Assembly: GCA_045132235.1 (NCBI GenBank)
Contig: JBGURX010000020.1
Span: 20,397 to 84,396, forward strand
Direction: 5' to 3'
Source: UBA1756 sp045132235
GTDB taxonomy: Bacteria > Bacteroidota > Bacteroidia > Bacteroidales > WCHB1-69
Length of the DNA stretch: 64,000 nt
A model generated the notes under the pieces. The model searched no databases. It was not told the origin of the DNA and was given only the letters and a program-made list of their open reading frames with translations. The stretch's first letter is position 1. Each line of letters begins with the position of its first letter. This document shows, piece by piece, positions 52,965-61,950 of the stretch. Position numbers and translations under genes: made by a program.

Positions 52965-53426
52965 ATGAAAACAATCATTAATTTCATTATCGCCATATCC
53001 ACTACAGCTTTATTGTGTTTTTCTTGTACGCACTCTGACAAACCAAGCAATCCTATGAATCATTCCCCAAAAACGATAACTCAATTAAAACAGGAAATAG
53101 TAGAAACAGGTGACACTTCCGCTTATAATTCCCTTGCCATACAACTACTGGACTTTAAATATGGAGATGAAGATTTACTTCCTTATGCCATGATTATGGC
53201 GAACCAATATGAGTATCCGCAAGCATATTTTGATGTATTTTCCAGTATGACAGCGCCTTATATGAACAATATCAATCAAATAGATTCTCTGACCGCCCAA
53301 TTAGCCATAAAGTATTTGCTGGTAGCGTCAGAGAAAGGGCATGGGCAAGCCTCTGAAATTGTTGAAGCTCATTCTATAACAGAGAATCAAGACGCTATCA
53401 AACAGCTAGACATGATATTCCAATAG
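52965..53426 (+). CDS. Hypothetical lipoprotein, 153 residues
   Basis: The lipoprotein signal is IINFIIAISTTALLCFSC, with the lipobox Cys at about residue 21. The mature part is helical (DTSAYNSLAIQLLDFKYGDE, LAIKYLLVASEKGHGQASEI) and looks like a short Sel1/TPR-type helical repeat protein, though too short to be certain. It has its own promoter and lies in an AT-richer patch. No function can be assigned. Confidence 0.65.
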   Translation: MKTIINFIIAISTTALLCFSCTHSDKPSNPMNHSPKTITQLKQEIVETGDTSAYNSLAIQLLDFKYGDEDLLPYAMIMANQYEYPQAYFDVFSSMTAPYMNNINQIDSLTAQLAIKYLLVASEKGHGQASEIVEAHSITENQDAIKQLDMIFQ

Positions 53427-53557
53427 CAGTGATAAGGTGTTGAGAACAAGGCGGGAGTAAAACAATAAACTCAACATCGAGCCGTTATAATACAGATAAT
53501 GAGGGATAAAAGTGGAGGAATAAACACCATTCGCCCACAAAATTAAAATTCGGCCAT

Positions 53558-54187
53558 ATGAAAAAGTTACTTTTCTTCTTGTTTTTTATCTCGTTCATTA
53601 AACTTACCTCCGGACAGGATTTGTCTGGAGATTGGCAACAGGGATCGCCCTTGCTCAACCAGTCTCAATCATTTTATTCATTTGATGGTGAATCAGATGG
53701 AGAGTACCACTATTTTCCACCCTATGGCGATTTTAATATTATAAGTTGCATAAAAGGGCACTTCCACTTGGATTCCGACTCAATTACATTCAGACTTGAG
53801 TCTGTTGTTTATTACACTGATTGGTCTGTTGAGAGAAAAGCATTTAACAATGTTGACCTGTCGGAAATCATTTACTGGGGAAATTCTATCGACAGCAATC
53901 GACTTGCAAGGGACATGTCTCCCCGGTCACAAATCGTGTGGGAGATGGATAGTTCCCACAATGTGTACGGAAAGCAACAGTACCGTCCGACAACATGCAA
54001 TTATTGGGGATTATCCTCGCGACAAAGAACCGAAAAGAAAATCAATCCGCCACGCGAATACAGGGCCGCTTTTTCATACGATGACCAAAATAGTGGTTAT
54101 CTTATGATTGACGGTAACAAACGGGCAATCCGTCGGATCACCATTGATGGCGAGGAGTTCTATTATATATTCCCACAAATAGAATAG
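53558..54187 (+). CDS. Hypothetical secreted protein, 209 residues
   Basis: The signal is MKKLLFFLFFISFIKLTSG. The mature sequence is beta-rich and aromatic (SFYSFDGESDGEYHYFPPYG, GHFHLDSDSITFRLESVVYY), ending DGEEFYYIFPQIE, with the look of a lipocalin-like or small sandwich domain; this is inference from strand pattern only. No family was recognised. No strong -7 box was found immediately upstream. Confidence 0.62.
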   Translation: MKKLLFFLFFISFIKLTSGQDLSGDWQQGSPLLNQSQSFYSFDGESDGEYHYFPPYGDFNIISCIKGHFHLDSDSITFRLESVVYYTDWSVERKAFNNVDLSEIIYWGNSIDSNRLARDMSPRSQIVWEMDSSHNVYGKQQYRPTTCNYWGLSSRQRTEKKINPPREYRAAFSYDDQNSGYLMIDGNKRAIRRITIDGEEFYYIFPQIE

Positions 54188-54264
54188 ACCAACCCCTGCT
54201 TTTCATTTACAAAAGAAATCAGATCGTTATGGATTCTGTACGATAATGTTATTGTTTTTTTTCG

Positions 54265-54272
54265 TATTTTTG
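54265..54272 (+). promoter_or_regulatory. -7 box for tig-clpP-clpX
   Basis: TATTTTTG, 39 bases before the tig ATG. Confidence 0.5.
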
Positions 54273-54311
54273 CAGCCGCAAATTTTGTACATAACTAAAT
54301 AGTAACCATAC

Positions 54312-55778
54312 ATGAATATTCAGAACGAAAAAAAGAGTGAGCAGATTCAGATTGTGACCATTGAAATCTGCAAGGATGATTATGCAGCCAATGTTGAAAA
54401 TGCGTTGAAAAAACAGCGCCGCGTGGCACAGGTCCCCGGCTTCCGCCCGGGCAACGCCCCTATGCCGATGATTAAGAAAATGTACGAAAAGTCGTTCATC
54501 GCCGACGAAGTGAACCGCATGATGTTCGACGAACTCAACAAGTACATCCGCGAGAACAACATCGAGACCCTCGGCGAACCGCTGCCGGTGAACGACAAGA
54601 CCGTAGTGGACTTCGAGCACCCCGACAAATTCGTCTTCGCCTTCGAGATCGCCAGCCAGATGCCGTTCGACATCAACTATGACGAGCTGCCCGAAATCAC
54701 CCGCTACCAAATCACCGCCTCCGACGACGAAATCAACAACTATATCGAAGACCTGCGCAAACGCCACGGCCAGTACACCTCGCCCGAGACCATCTCCGAC
54801 AGCGACTTCGTGACCGTGGAGTTCAACGAGAACGACAACGGCAACTTCTACGCCAACGACCTCAGCAAGGCCGGCAAGAAGCTCTTCATCGGCAAGAACG
54901 TGAAAGAGGTGGTGACCGCCGACGTGCTCACCCTCTTCGACGACGACAACAAGCTCGCCAACTTCCTCAAACTCACCCCCGAGATGATCCAGAAAGACCA
55001 GCCCGACATGCGCGCGATGACCATCAAGTACATCGGTCACCTCGAGCCTGCCGAGATCAACGACGACTTCTTCAAGAAAGCCTTCCCGAAGGGTGAGGTG
55101 AAGAACATGGAAGAACTCCGCAAGGAAGGCGCCGCCAAGGTGGAGGCCGAATACGCCACCTCCATCCGTCAGAAATTCATGAACGACGCCATCACCACCC
55201 TCGTGGACAACCTCAAGATTGAACTTCCCGAAGAGTTCCTCCGCCGCTACATCCTCGCCGCACAAGAGGACATCACCGAGGAGAAGCTGAATGCCGAGTT
55301 CGACAAGTATATGGGTTCCTTCAAGTGGCAGCTCATCGAGAACAAGCTCACCAAGGAGAACAACATCAAGGTGTCCGAAGAGGATATCCGCAACTATGTG
55401 CGCGACTTCTTCCTGAAGAACTACTTTGCACAGTTCAACGCAGAGGACGTGGCCGAGCGCGTGGACGCCATGGTGGCCGACACCCTCAAGAACAAAGAGA
55501 CCGTGAAGAGCATTTACGACCAGCTGTTCGACGAAGCCATCGGCAACGTGCTGCAGGACAAGATGAAGAGCAAGGTCAAGAAAGTGACTTTCAAGGAATT
55601 CGCCGACGAGCTCTATGGCATCAAGGATGACAAGAAAGAGGAGAAGAAGCCGAAGGCCAAGAAGACCACCGCCAAGAAAGCCGAAGCTGCCCCCGCTGCC
55701 GAAGCCACCGAGGAGGCCAAGCCGAAAGCCAAGAAGGCTCCTGCCAAAACGAAAAAAGCAACCCCCAAAGCTGAATAA
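54312..55778 (+). CDS. tig: Trigger factor with Lys/Ala-rich C-terminal tail
   Basis: A 488-residue ribosome-associated chaperone. The N-terminal ribosome-binding domain contains VPGFRPGNAPMPMIKKMYEK, equivalent to the GFRxGK signature. The PPIase-like middle is divergent (DSDFVTVEFNENDNGNFYAN), and the C-terminal helical domain follows. The last 50 or so residues are a low-complexity Lys/Ala/Pro/Glu tail (KPKAKKTTAKKAEAA type) that most trigger factors lack. It is first in the conserved tig-clpP-clpX operon, 3 bases before clpP. Confidence 0.93.
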   Translation: MNIQNEKKSEQIQIVTIEICKDDYAANVENALKKQRRVAQVPGFRPGNAPMPMIKKMYEKSFIADEVNRMMFDELNKYIRENNIETLGEPLPVNDKTVVDFEHPDKFVFAFEIASQMPFDINYDELPEITRYQITASDDEINNYIEDLRKRHGQYTSPETISDSDFVTVEFNENDNGNFYANDLSKAGKKLFIGKNVKEVVTADVLTLFDDDNKLANFLKLTPEMIQKDQPDMRAMTIKYIGHLEPAEINDDFFKKAFPKGEVKNMEELRKEGAAKVEAEYATSIRQKFMNDAITTLVDNLKIELPEEFLRRYILAAQEDITEEKLNAEFDKYMGSFKWQLIENKLTKENNIKVSEEDIRNYVRDFFLKNYFAQFNAEDVAERVDAMVADTLKNKETVKSIYDQLFDEAIGNVLQDKMKSKVKKVTFKEFADELYGIKDDKKEEKKPKAKKTTAKKAEAAPAAEATEEAKPKAKKAPAKTKKATPKAE

Positions 55779-55781
55779 CGC

Positions 55782-56444
55782 ATGAACGATTTCCGGAACT
55801 ACGCCGTGAAGCACCACGGCATCGCCAGTCTGCACGTTGACAAATACATGTCAGCGGTCAGCGACTATCTCACTCCCTACATCATCGAGGAGCGCCCGAT
55901 GAACATCACCCAGCTGGACGTGTTCTCCCGTCTGATGAAGGACCGCATCATCTTCCTCGGCGTGCCGATCGACGACGACGTGGCCAACATCATCCAAGCG
56001 CAGCTGCTGTTCCTCGAGTCGCAGGATGCGGAGCGCGACATCCAGATCTACCTGAACTCTCCCGGCGGCTACGTGCATGCCGGTTTGGGCATTTACGATA
56101 CCATGCAGTACATCAACCCTGATGTCTCCACCATCTGCACGGGCATGGCGGCCTCCATGGCAGCTGTGCTGTTGTGCGCCGGCGCGAAGGGCAAGCGTTT
56201 CGCCCTCCCCCACTCCCGCGTGATGATTCACCAGCCGCTGGGTGGCGCACAGGGTCAAGCCTCCGACATCGAAATCGAAGCCCGCGAAATTCAGAAACTC
56301 AAGAAAGAACTCTACGAAATCATCGCCAACCACTCGGGCAAAGACTACGACCAAGTGTGGAAAGACTGCGACCGCAACTACTGGATGGTGGCAGCCGAAG
56401 CCAAGGAGTACGGCATGATTGACGAAGTGCTCGGAAGGAAATAA
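55782..56444 (+). CDS. clpP: ATP-dependent Clp protease proteolytic subunit
   Basis: A 220-residue serine protease that forms the 14-subunit ClpP chamber. The catalytic Ser is S125 in GMAASMAAVL and the His is H150 in HSRVMIHQPLGG; the Asp is near residue 197 (DCDRNYW). The longer N-terminus (about 30 residues more than E. coli) is usual for Bacteroidota. Four bases separate its stop from the clpX ATG. Confidence 0.96.
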   Translation: MNDFRNYAVKHHGIASLHVDKYMSAVSDYLTPYIIEERPMNITQLDVFSRLMKDRIIFLGVPIDDDVANIIQAQLLFLESQDAERDIQIYLNSPGGYVHAGLGIYDTMQYINPDVSTICTGMAASMAAVLLCAGAKGKRFALPHSRVMIHQPLGGAQGQASDIEIEAREIQKLKKELYEIIANHSGKDYDQVWKDCDRNYWMVAAEAKEYGMIDEVLGRK

Positions 56445-56448
56445 TCGC

Positions 56449-57675
56449 ATGGCAAAACACACCAAATCTGATGGATTCTGCAGCTTCTGCGGCTGTCCGG
56501 AAACGCCCAACGAGCCGTTGCTTTACGGTTTGTCGGGTGCCATCTGTGAGCAATGCGCCCGCGCCGCCGTCAACCTGATCGACAGCGAACGCGCCAAGGC
56601 GAAGTCCTCCAAACCCGTCATCAAGCTGTTGAAGCCCAGCGAAATCAAGGCGCACCTCGACCAGTATGTCATCGGACAGGACGAGGCCAAGAAAGTGATT
56701 TCGGTGGCCGTTTACAACCACTACAAGCGCATCCTGTATGCCACTCAGGAGGATAATGATGTGGAGATTGAGAAATCGAACATCATCATGGTGGGCGAGA
56801 CCGGTACCGGCAAGACTTTGATAGCCAGAACGATTGCGAAGATGCTGGATGTCCCGTTCTGCATTGTGGACGCCACCGTATTCACGCAGGCCGGCTATGT
56901 GGGCGAGGATGTGGAAAGCATCCTGACGCGTCTGCTGCAGGCCGCCGACTACGATGTGGCCCGCGCCGAGCGCGGCATCGTCTTCATCGACGAAATTGAC
57001 AAGGTGGCGCGGAAAGGTGCCGAGAACCCCTCCATCACCCGCGACGTGTCGGGCGAAGGCGTGCAGCAGGCTCTTCTCAAGCTGCTGGAAGGCTCGGTGG
57101 TGAACGTGCCCCCGCAGGGCGGCCGCAAGCACCCCGAACAGCAGTTCATCCAAGTCAACACCCAAAACATCCTCTTCATCGGCTCCGGCGCATTCAACAA
57201 CCTCGACCATATCATCGCCGAAAGGATGAACACCAACGTCATCGGCTACAATGCCAAAAACCGCGTCATCGACAAGGACAACATCATGCAGTATGTCTCC
57301 CTGCAGGACATCAAGTCGTTCGGACTCATCCCGGAGCTGTGCGGGCGTTTTCCCGTCATCACCAGCCTCGACAAACTCGATGCCGATGCTTTGAAGAAGA
57401 TTCTCCTCGAACCGAAAAACGCCCTCGTCAAGCAGTTCATCAAACTTTTCCAGCTGGATGGCATCCAACTTTCATTTGATGACGAGGCCATTGACTACAT
57501 CGTGCAGAAAGCCGTTGAACTCAACCTCGGCGCCCGCGGTCTGCGCTCCATCGTGGAGAAAATCATGACCAACGCCATGTACGAGTTCCCCAGCTCGCAG
57601 CGCAAAACCATGAGCATTACCCTTGACTACGCCAAAGAACAATTTGAACACTCCATCTACAAATTCCTCAACTGA
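56449..57675 (+). CDS. clpX: ATP-dependent Clp protease ATP-binding subunit
   Basis: A 408-residue AAA+ unfoldase that feeds ClpP. The N-terminal zinc-binding domain has C11, C14, C33 and C36. Walker A is GETGTGKT (116-123), Walker B is IVFIDEIDK, and sensor/arginine-finger motifs follow (GLIPELCGRFPVI). The start at 56449 is chosen because GGAAGGA precedes it and the domain begins at once; the frame's earlier ATG at 56419 lies within clpP. Confidence 0.96.
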   Translation: MAKHTKSDGFCSFCGCPETPNEPLLYGLSGAICEQCARAAVNLIDSERAKAKSSKPVIKLLKPSEIKAHLDQYVIGQDEAKKVISVAVYNHYKRILYATQEDNDVEIEKSNIIMVGETGTGKTLIARTIAKMLDVPFCIVDATVFTQAGYVGEDVESILTRLLQAADYDVARAERGIVFIDEIDKVARKGAENPSITRDVSGEGVQQALLKLLEGSVVNVPPQGGRKHPEQQFIQVNTQNILFIGSGAFNNLDHIIAERMNTNVIGYNAKNRVIDKDNIMQYVSLQDIKSFGLIPELCGRFPVITSLDKLDADALKKILLEPKNALVKQFIKLFQLDGIQLSFDDEAIDYIVQKAVELNLGARGLRSIVEKIMTNAMYEFPSSQRKTMSITLDYAKEQFEHSIYKFLN

Positions 57676-57696
57676 GCGTCTGTTATGTAAAATTTT

Positions 57697-59385
57697 ATGA
57701 TGATGAATAGAAAAAGTTTCCTGGTCATGTTTGCCATCCTTCTGATGACAAACATTTTGTTTTCACAGAACGTCACCCTGAACGTCACGCTGCTGAACAG
57801 CGATGCGGAGAGTGTGGAGCTGAAGTCGGCCTACGACAAGGACATGCCCGTCGTGGCGAAGGCGAAAATCGCCGACAATCACTTCACCATCAAAACCAAA
57901 ATCACCTCCCCCGACCTTTACGCTCTGGCGTTCTCCAGCAACCAGTCGTTCCTGCTCTGCCTGAATCCCGGCGAGAACATCACCCTGACCATCGACGGCA
58001 ACAACATACAGAGTGTGCCCGCGGTCAGCGGCTCCGAGTCGATTCTGTTCACCAAGGAGCTGACCGACATTTTCGCCTCCCGCCAGAAAGTGCTCGACAG
58101 TCTGAACTATCTGGTGCAGCACAACCCCGACCAGCTCTATTTCACCAATTTCGCCAACAAGTTCCAGCCTTACTATCAGGCGCAGACCGCTGCCGCCGAG
58201 GATGTGAAAGCTGCGCTGGAGTGCAACGACTCGCTGATGGCCCTCAACGCCACGCACGCCCCCAAAGGCACGGTGGACAAGAAAACGGTAGATACCTACC
58301 TGACGACAAGCATCAAGAACCTGAAGGTGATGAAGAACTACTACGCCTCCTACCGTACCTACGCCGACAATACGCTGCCTGCCTACCAGAAGACCAAACC
58401 CGGTATGAGCAGTCACTACGAGGATTTCAACCTCACCTACACGGCCTACAGCAATTCCGTGGCAGAGCACGACGGCAACGCTGAAACCCTGTTGGCCAAT
58501 TACATGGAGAAGGCCGGCGCCCTTCTGACGGAATACGACGACCTGTTTTACGATGGCAAACTCGATGCTGCCAGCGCAAAAGGCAAGTTCGCCAACCGTA
58601 TTGTGGCGTTGGTGAACGAATACGGCCAGCGGGTAGCCGAAGCAAAAGCGGACATGGTGCAGTCGGCCGAGTTCACGAAGACGACAGGCAGCCAGCTGCT
58701 GAAGCAGGCCGCCAACACCGTGCAGACGCTCGTGAACGGCTACCAGAAAGAGTTCAACACCCGCGATGCGGTGGCCACCGCCAAGGCCCGCCAGCTGATG
58801 ATGGACCACAAGTCGGATCTCGCCGCCCTGATGTTCCTTGACAACTTCGCGCAGGACAAGGCCATGCAGACCGAGGTGGTGACAGCGCTCAATGGGCTCT
58901 ATCCGGAGCATCCGTTGGTGAAGGAGCGTTGGAACAAGATCAACACCCCGCAGTACCGCACCTCCGAAGGCAGCGTGGCTCCCGAGCTGGAGTTCAACGA
59001 CCCGGAAGGGAAGACGCGCAAACTTTCCGACCTGCGCGGCAAGGTGGTGTTGATTGACTTCTGGGCATCCTGGTGCGGTCCGTGCCGCAGAGAGAATCCC
59101 CATGTAGTGTCAATGTACCAGAAGTATCACGACAAAGGTTTTGAGGTGTTCAGCGTTTCGCTCGACAAGGATGCCAATGCTTGGAAGGCCGCCATTGCAA
59201 AAGACGGACTGGTATGGCCCAACCATGTGAGCGATTTGAAAGGCTGGGGCTCTGCCGCTGCCAAGCTCTACGGCGTTTCCTCCATCCCCTGCACCTTCCT
59301 GCTCGACCGCGAGGGGCGCATCCTTGCCAAAGGATTGCGTGGCGAAACCCTTACGCAAGCCCTCCAGCAGATTTTCGGAGAATAA
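57697..59385 (+). CDS. DUF4369 / TlpA-like thioredoxin-family protein
   Basis: A 562-residue exported protein with signal SFLVMFAILLMTNILFS. The N-terminal domain is DUF4369-like (VTLNVTLLNSDAESVELKSA). A long helical middle (150-420) follows, then a C-terminal thioredoxin/TlpA domain (APELEFNDPEGKTRKLSDLR) with the redox motif WASWCGPC and cis-Pro in SSIPCTFLLD. It is probably a periplasmic thiol oxidoreductase or resilience-type TlpA protein. It leads a three-gene operon with two secreted proteins (gaps 15 and -4). The Met codons at 57697, 57700 and 57703 are all possible starts. Confidence 0.87.
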   Translation: MMMNRKSFLVMFAILLMTNILFSQNVTLNVTLLNSDAESVELKSAYDKDMPVVAKAKIADNHFTIKTKITSPDLYALAFSSNQSFLLCLNPGENITLTIDGNNIQSVPAVSGSESILFTKELTDIFASRQKVLDSLNYLVQHNPDQLYFTNFANKFQPYYQAQTAAAEDVKAALECNDSLMALNATHAPKGTVDKKTVDTYLTTSIKNLKVMKNYYASYRTYADNTLPAYQKTKPGMSSHYEDFNLTYTAYSNSVAEHDGNAETLLANYMEKAGALLTEYDDLFYDGKLDAASAKGKFANRIVALVNEYGQRVAEAKADMVQSAEFTKTTGSQLLKQAANTVQTLVNGYQKEFNTRDAVATAKARQLMMDHKSDLAALMFLDNFAQDKAMQTEVVTALNGLYPEHPLVKERWNKINTPQYRTSEGSVAPELEFNDPEGKTRKLSDLRGKVVLIDFWASWCGPCRRENPHVVSMYQKYHDKGFEVFSVSLDKDANAWKAAIAKDGLVWPNHVSDLKGWGSAAAKLYGVSSIPCTFLLDREGRILAKGLRGETLTQALQQIFGE

Positions 59386-59400
59386 AATCCCATTATAAAA

Positions 59401-60237
59401 ATGAAAAAAGCCCTCCTCTTCCTGCTGCTTTTTTCATTCATTGCCTCTGTCTCCGCACAAAATTCTGAAACGTGCCACACCATAGAGGGAGTGAAGGGAA
59501 GCAGCGTGGCAGTGGATCCTAATGGCAATGTCTATGTTATCGACGGGCCGACGCTGCATAAATTGGCGCGCAACGGCAACGAACTGTTTCCCTACCAGTA
59601 CAGCAATTTCCAGTTGGGCGACATCAGCTCAGTAGACGTTGACAATCCGTTGAAAATCATGTTGTTCTATCAAGATGAAGGGATGATTCTTTTTTTAGAT
59701 GAAAAGATGAATCCCCTGATGGAGCCGCTCAACCTGATGGATGCTGGATTTAACAATATTTCCCTCGCCACCTACTCCACCGACAATACCATCTGGCTTT
59801 ACGACGTTGTATTACATGACTTGATCAATGTGAATTTCCAACTCAAAGAACTATCGAGGAACCATCTGTCGCTGAAGGATTTCGAGCCAACGCAATTCAT
59901 CTCATTGAAAGAAAAAAAATTAGCGATGTATAGTCCTGCTACTGGCATGGCCTTTTTCGATGCTTTCGGCACCTATCTGAAAACCATCCCCGTACGCACT
60001 GATGCGGACTGGTGCCAGGTGGACGAAAAGTCCATATACTATTTAAAGTACGGCTCACTGGGACCCTCTCCGGAAAAAACCTGGCTGTTCTACCAATACA
60101 ACTATACAACGCTCAGAGAAGAATTATTGGGTGAACTGACCTGCAGTTTTGAAAAGTTCGCATACAGCAATGGTTCAATCTGGGCCATTGATGGCCAGCA
60201 TCGCCTGAAATTAACCATTCCCATCCCCGCAGAATGA
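59401..60237 (+). CDS. Hypothetical secreted beta-propeller-like protein
   Basis: A 278-residue exported protein with signal MKKALLFLLLFSFIASVSA. The mature part has repeated strand motifs such as SSVAVDPNGNVYVIDGPTLH and SIWAIDGQHRLKLTIPIP, like the NHL or YncE-like blades of a beta propeller. No catalytic residues can be named. The stop codon overlaps the next start as ATGA, so translation is coupled with the 318-residue protein. Confidence 0.7.
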   Translation: MKKALLFLLLFSFIASVSAQNSETCHTIEGVKGSSVAVDPNGNVYVIDGPTLHKLARNGNELFPYQYSNFQLGDISSVDVDNPLKIMLFYQDEGMILFLDEKMNPLMEPLNLMDAGFNNISLATYSTDNTIWLYDVVLHDLINVNFQLKELSRNHLSLKDFEPTQFISLKEKKLAMYSPATGMAFFDAFGTYLKTIPVRTDADWCQVDEKSIYYLKYGSLGPSPEKTWLFYQYNYTTLREELLGELTCSFEKFAYSNGSIWAIDGQHRLKLTIPIPAE

Positions 60238-61190
60238 AAAAATGGTCGCTCTTCCTGCTCTCCCTCCTGTTGGCACTGCCCATGTTCGGACAGCGCAAGG
60301 GCAAGGGCTGCGACTTTGAGTACTGGGCCGACTCGCTCGACCGGCTGCGCGTGGAGGCTATGACTGCCCGCACCGAGGTGGAACGCTACGGCCTCAACGA
60401 CGACTTCATGAACCTGCTGGAACTCACCCTCCACGAGGACAACTCCTTCAAGTACGGCTGGGATTCGGTCAAGAATTTCTCCGTGCTCGCCTCTCCCGAC
60501 AAGCTGTTCAAAATTTTCACATGGTTCATTTATAAAGATGATTTTACCGTAGAAAATTTCGGCTTCATCCAAGTGTATAACGACGGCCGCAAGAAATACG
60601 AGGTGTATCCGCTGTACGACAAACGCGCCATCATGGACTATCCGCAGACCACCATCGGCAACCACAAGAAATGGTACGGAGCGGTATATTATAAGATGGT
60701 GATGACCAAAACGAAAAGCAAGACCTATTACACGCTGCTCGGCTGGAACGGGAATGACATGTTTACCAATCAGAAAGTGATTGAAATTCTGTATTTTAAG
60801 AATGATATGAGTCCTGTTTTCGGGGCGAATGTCTTTAAGAAATACACCGACAAGGCGTACCGGATTATTTTCGACTATGCCAAAAACTCAGTGTTTTCGC
60901 TGAAATACGAGCACCACACCTACGATGTGGGTACAGGCAAGCGCGACCCGAAGACACACACGGTGGTGTATGAAACGCAGAGTGCCGACATGATCATTTT
61001 CGACGACATCGCCCCGATGGACGATTTCATGGGCAATGTGGCGGCTTTCATGGTGCCGGAGTCGAGCCTGAACCATGGCTTTGTGCAGGACAATGGCAAA
61101 TGGCTGTACATCGAGCGGGTGAACGGGCGCAATCCCGACAAGGAGCGACCGGCGCACCAGCTGAAAGAGCGCGAATACTACAAGCCCTGA
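60234..61190 (+). CDS. Hypothetical secreted protein, 318 residues
   Basis: The signal is WSLFLLSLLLALPMFG. The mature protein has a helical N-terminal part (LDRLRVEAMTARTEVERYGL) and a beta-rich rest with many aromatic residues (WYGAVYYKMVMTKTKSKTYY, GWNGNDMFTNQKVIEILYF). It resembles conserved Bacteroidales proteins of unknown function. It is the third gene after the TlpA-like protein and converges on comF with a 2-base gap. Confidence 0.72.
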   Translation: MKKWSLFLLSLLLALPMFGQRKGKGCDFEYWADSLDRLRVEAMTARTEVERYGLNDDFMNLLELTLHEDNSFKYGWDSVKNFSVLASPDKLFKIFTWFIYKDDFTVENFGFIQVYNDGRKKYEVYPLYDKRAIMDYPQTTIGNHKKWYGAVYYKMVMTKTKSKTYYTLLGWNGNDMFTNQKVIEILYFKNDMSPVFGANVFKKYTDKAYRIIFDYAKNSVFSLKYEHHTYDVGTGKRDPKTHTVVYETQSADMIIFDDIAPMDDFMGNVAAFMVPESSLNHGFVQDNGKWLYIERVNGRNPDKERPAHQLKEREYYKP

Positions 61191-61192
61191 GG

Positions 61193-61894
61193 TTACTGGG
61201 CGGTGGCGAGCGTCACCACGCTGACGCGCGTGCCGGGCACTTCCAAGATTTTCCGTATGGCCGCCTCGGTGGTCGCCCCCGTGGTGAGCACATCGTCGCA
61301 CACGATGACATGCTTGCCGGCTATCGCGTCGCCATCCGACACGGCAAACACCTCCTTCACATTCTCCCAGCGGCTGAAGCGCGACTTGTGGGTCTGCGTT
61401 TCGGTGAAGGTGCTGCGCACGAGAATGTGCGTTTCGTAAGGGATTTGCAAACCCTTGCTCAAGCCCTTGGCAATCCACTCGCTCTGGTTGTATCCTCTGA
61501 TTCTGAGTTTTTTAGGATGAAGGGGGATGGGCAGAATGCAGTCGGCGTCGGCGAGGCAGCCTCGGGCGTGCAGCTTCTTCCCGTACATCTCCCCCAGATA
61601 AGCCCCCACCTCCTTGTTGCCTTTGTACTTCAGCTGGTGCAGGATGTTCTGCACGCAATTCCCTTTCCTAAAACTCAGAAACGCGTATGTGTTTTCCACC
61701 GGCACGCGGCCTCGGAAAATCTGTTCCAACGGATGATTTTCAACTTTGTGGGAGTCGGTTTCGGGGAGATGTAGCTGACAATTCAGACATAAATGTTCCT
61801 CATTTTCTTGAAGAACATCACCACATGACAAACAAAGACGAGGGTAAAAAATTGAGAGTAAATTGTTTAGGAGAGAAAAATTTTTTGTCATCAC
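61193..61894 (-). CDS. comF: ComF-family phosphoribosyltransferase-like protein
   Basis: A 233-residue cytoplasmic protein. A zinc-finger-like N-terminus (CLSCGDVLQENEEHLCLNCQ) is followed by a type I phosphoribosyltransferase domain with the PRPP loop VIVCDDVLTTGATTE. ComF proteins contribute to DNA uptake in competent bacteria; outside those the role is unclear. A -7 box is at 61934-61941. Confidence 0.92.
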   Translation of the reverse strand: MMTKNFSLLNNLLSIFYPRLCLSCGDVLQENEEHLCLNCQLHLPETDSHKVENHPLEQIFRGRVPVENTYAFLSFRKGNCVQNILHQLKYKGNKEVGAYLGEMYGKKLHARGCLADADCILPIPLHPKKLRIRGYNQSEWIAKGLSKGLQIPYETHILVRSTFTETQTHKSRFSRWENVKEVFAVSDGDAIAGKHVIVCDDVLTTGATTEAAIRKILEVPGTRVSVVTLATAQ

Positions 61895-61909
61895 TATGCA
61901 ATTTTGTAG

Positions 61910-61917
61910 TAATTTTG
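61910..61917 (+). promoter_or_regulatory. -7 box for the coiled-coil protein gene
   Basis: TAATTTTG, 33 bases before the ATG at 61951. It lies inside the transcribed side of the comF promoter, so the two promoters overlap. Confidence 0.45.
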
Positions 61918-61933
61918 TAGTTCAATTAGAGTG

Positions 61934-61941
61934 CAAATATA
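61934..61941 (-). promoter_or_regulatory. -7 box for comF
   Basis: TATATTTG on the minus strand, about 40 bases before the comF ATG. It overlaps the leader of the plus-strand gene at 61951. Confidence 0.45.
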
Positions 61942-61950
61942 CGATGTATT

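Noticed and set aside
54249..55835. 528-residue open frame antisense to tig
   Set aside because: It mirrors the codon pattern of trigger factor, is Leu/Val/Gly-biased as antisense frames are, and has no family match.
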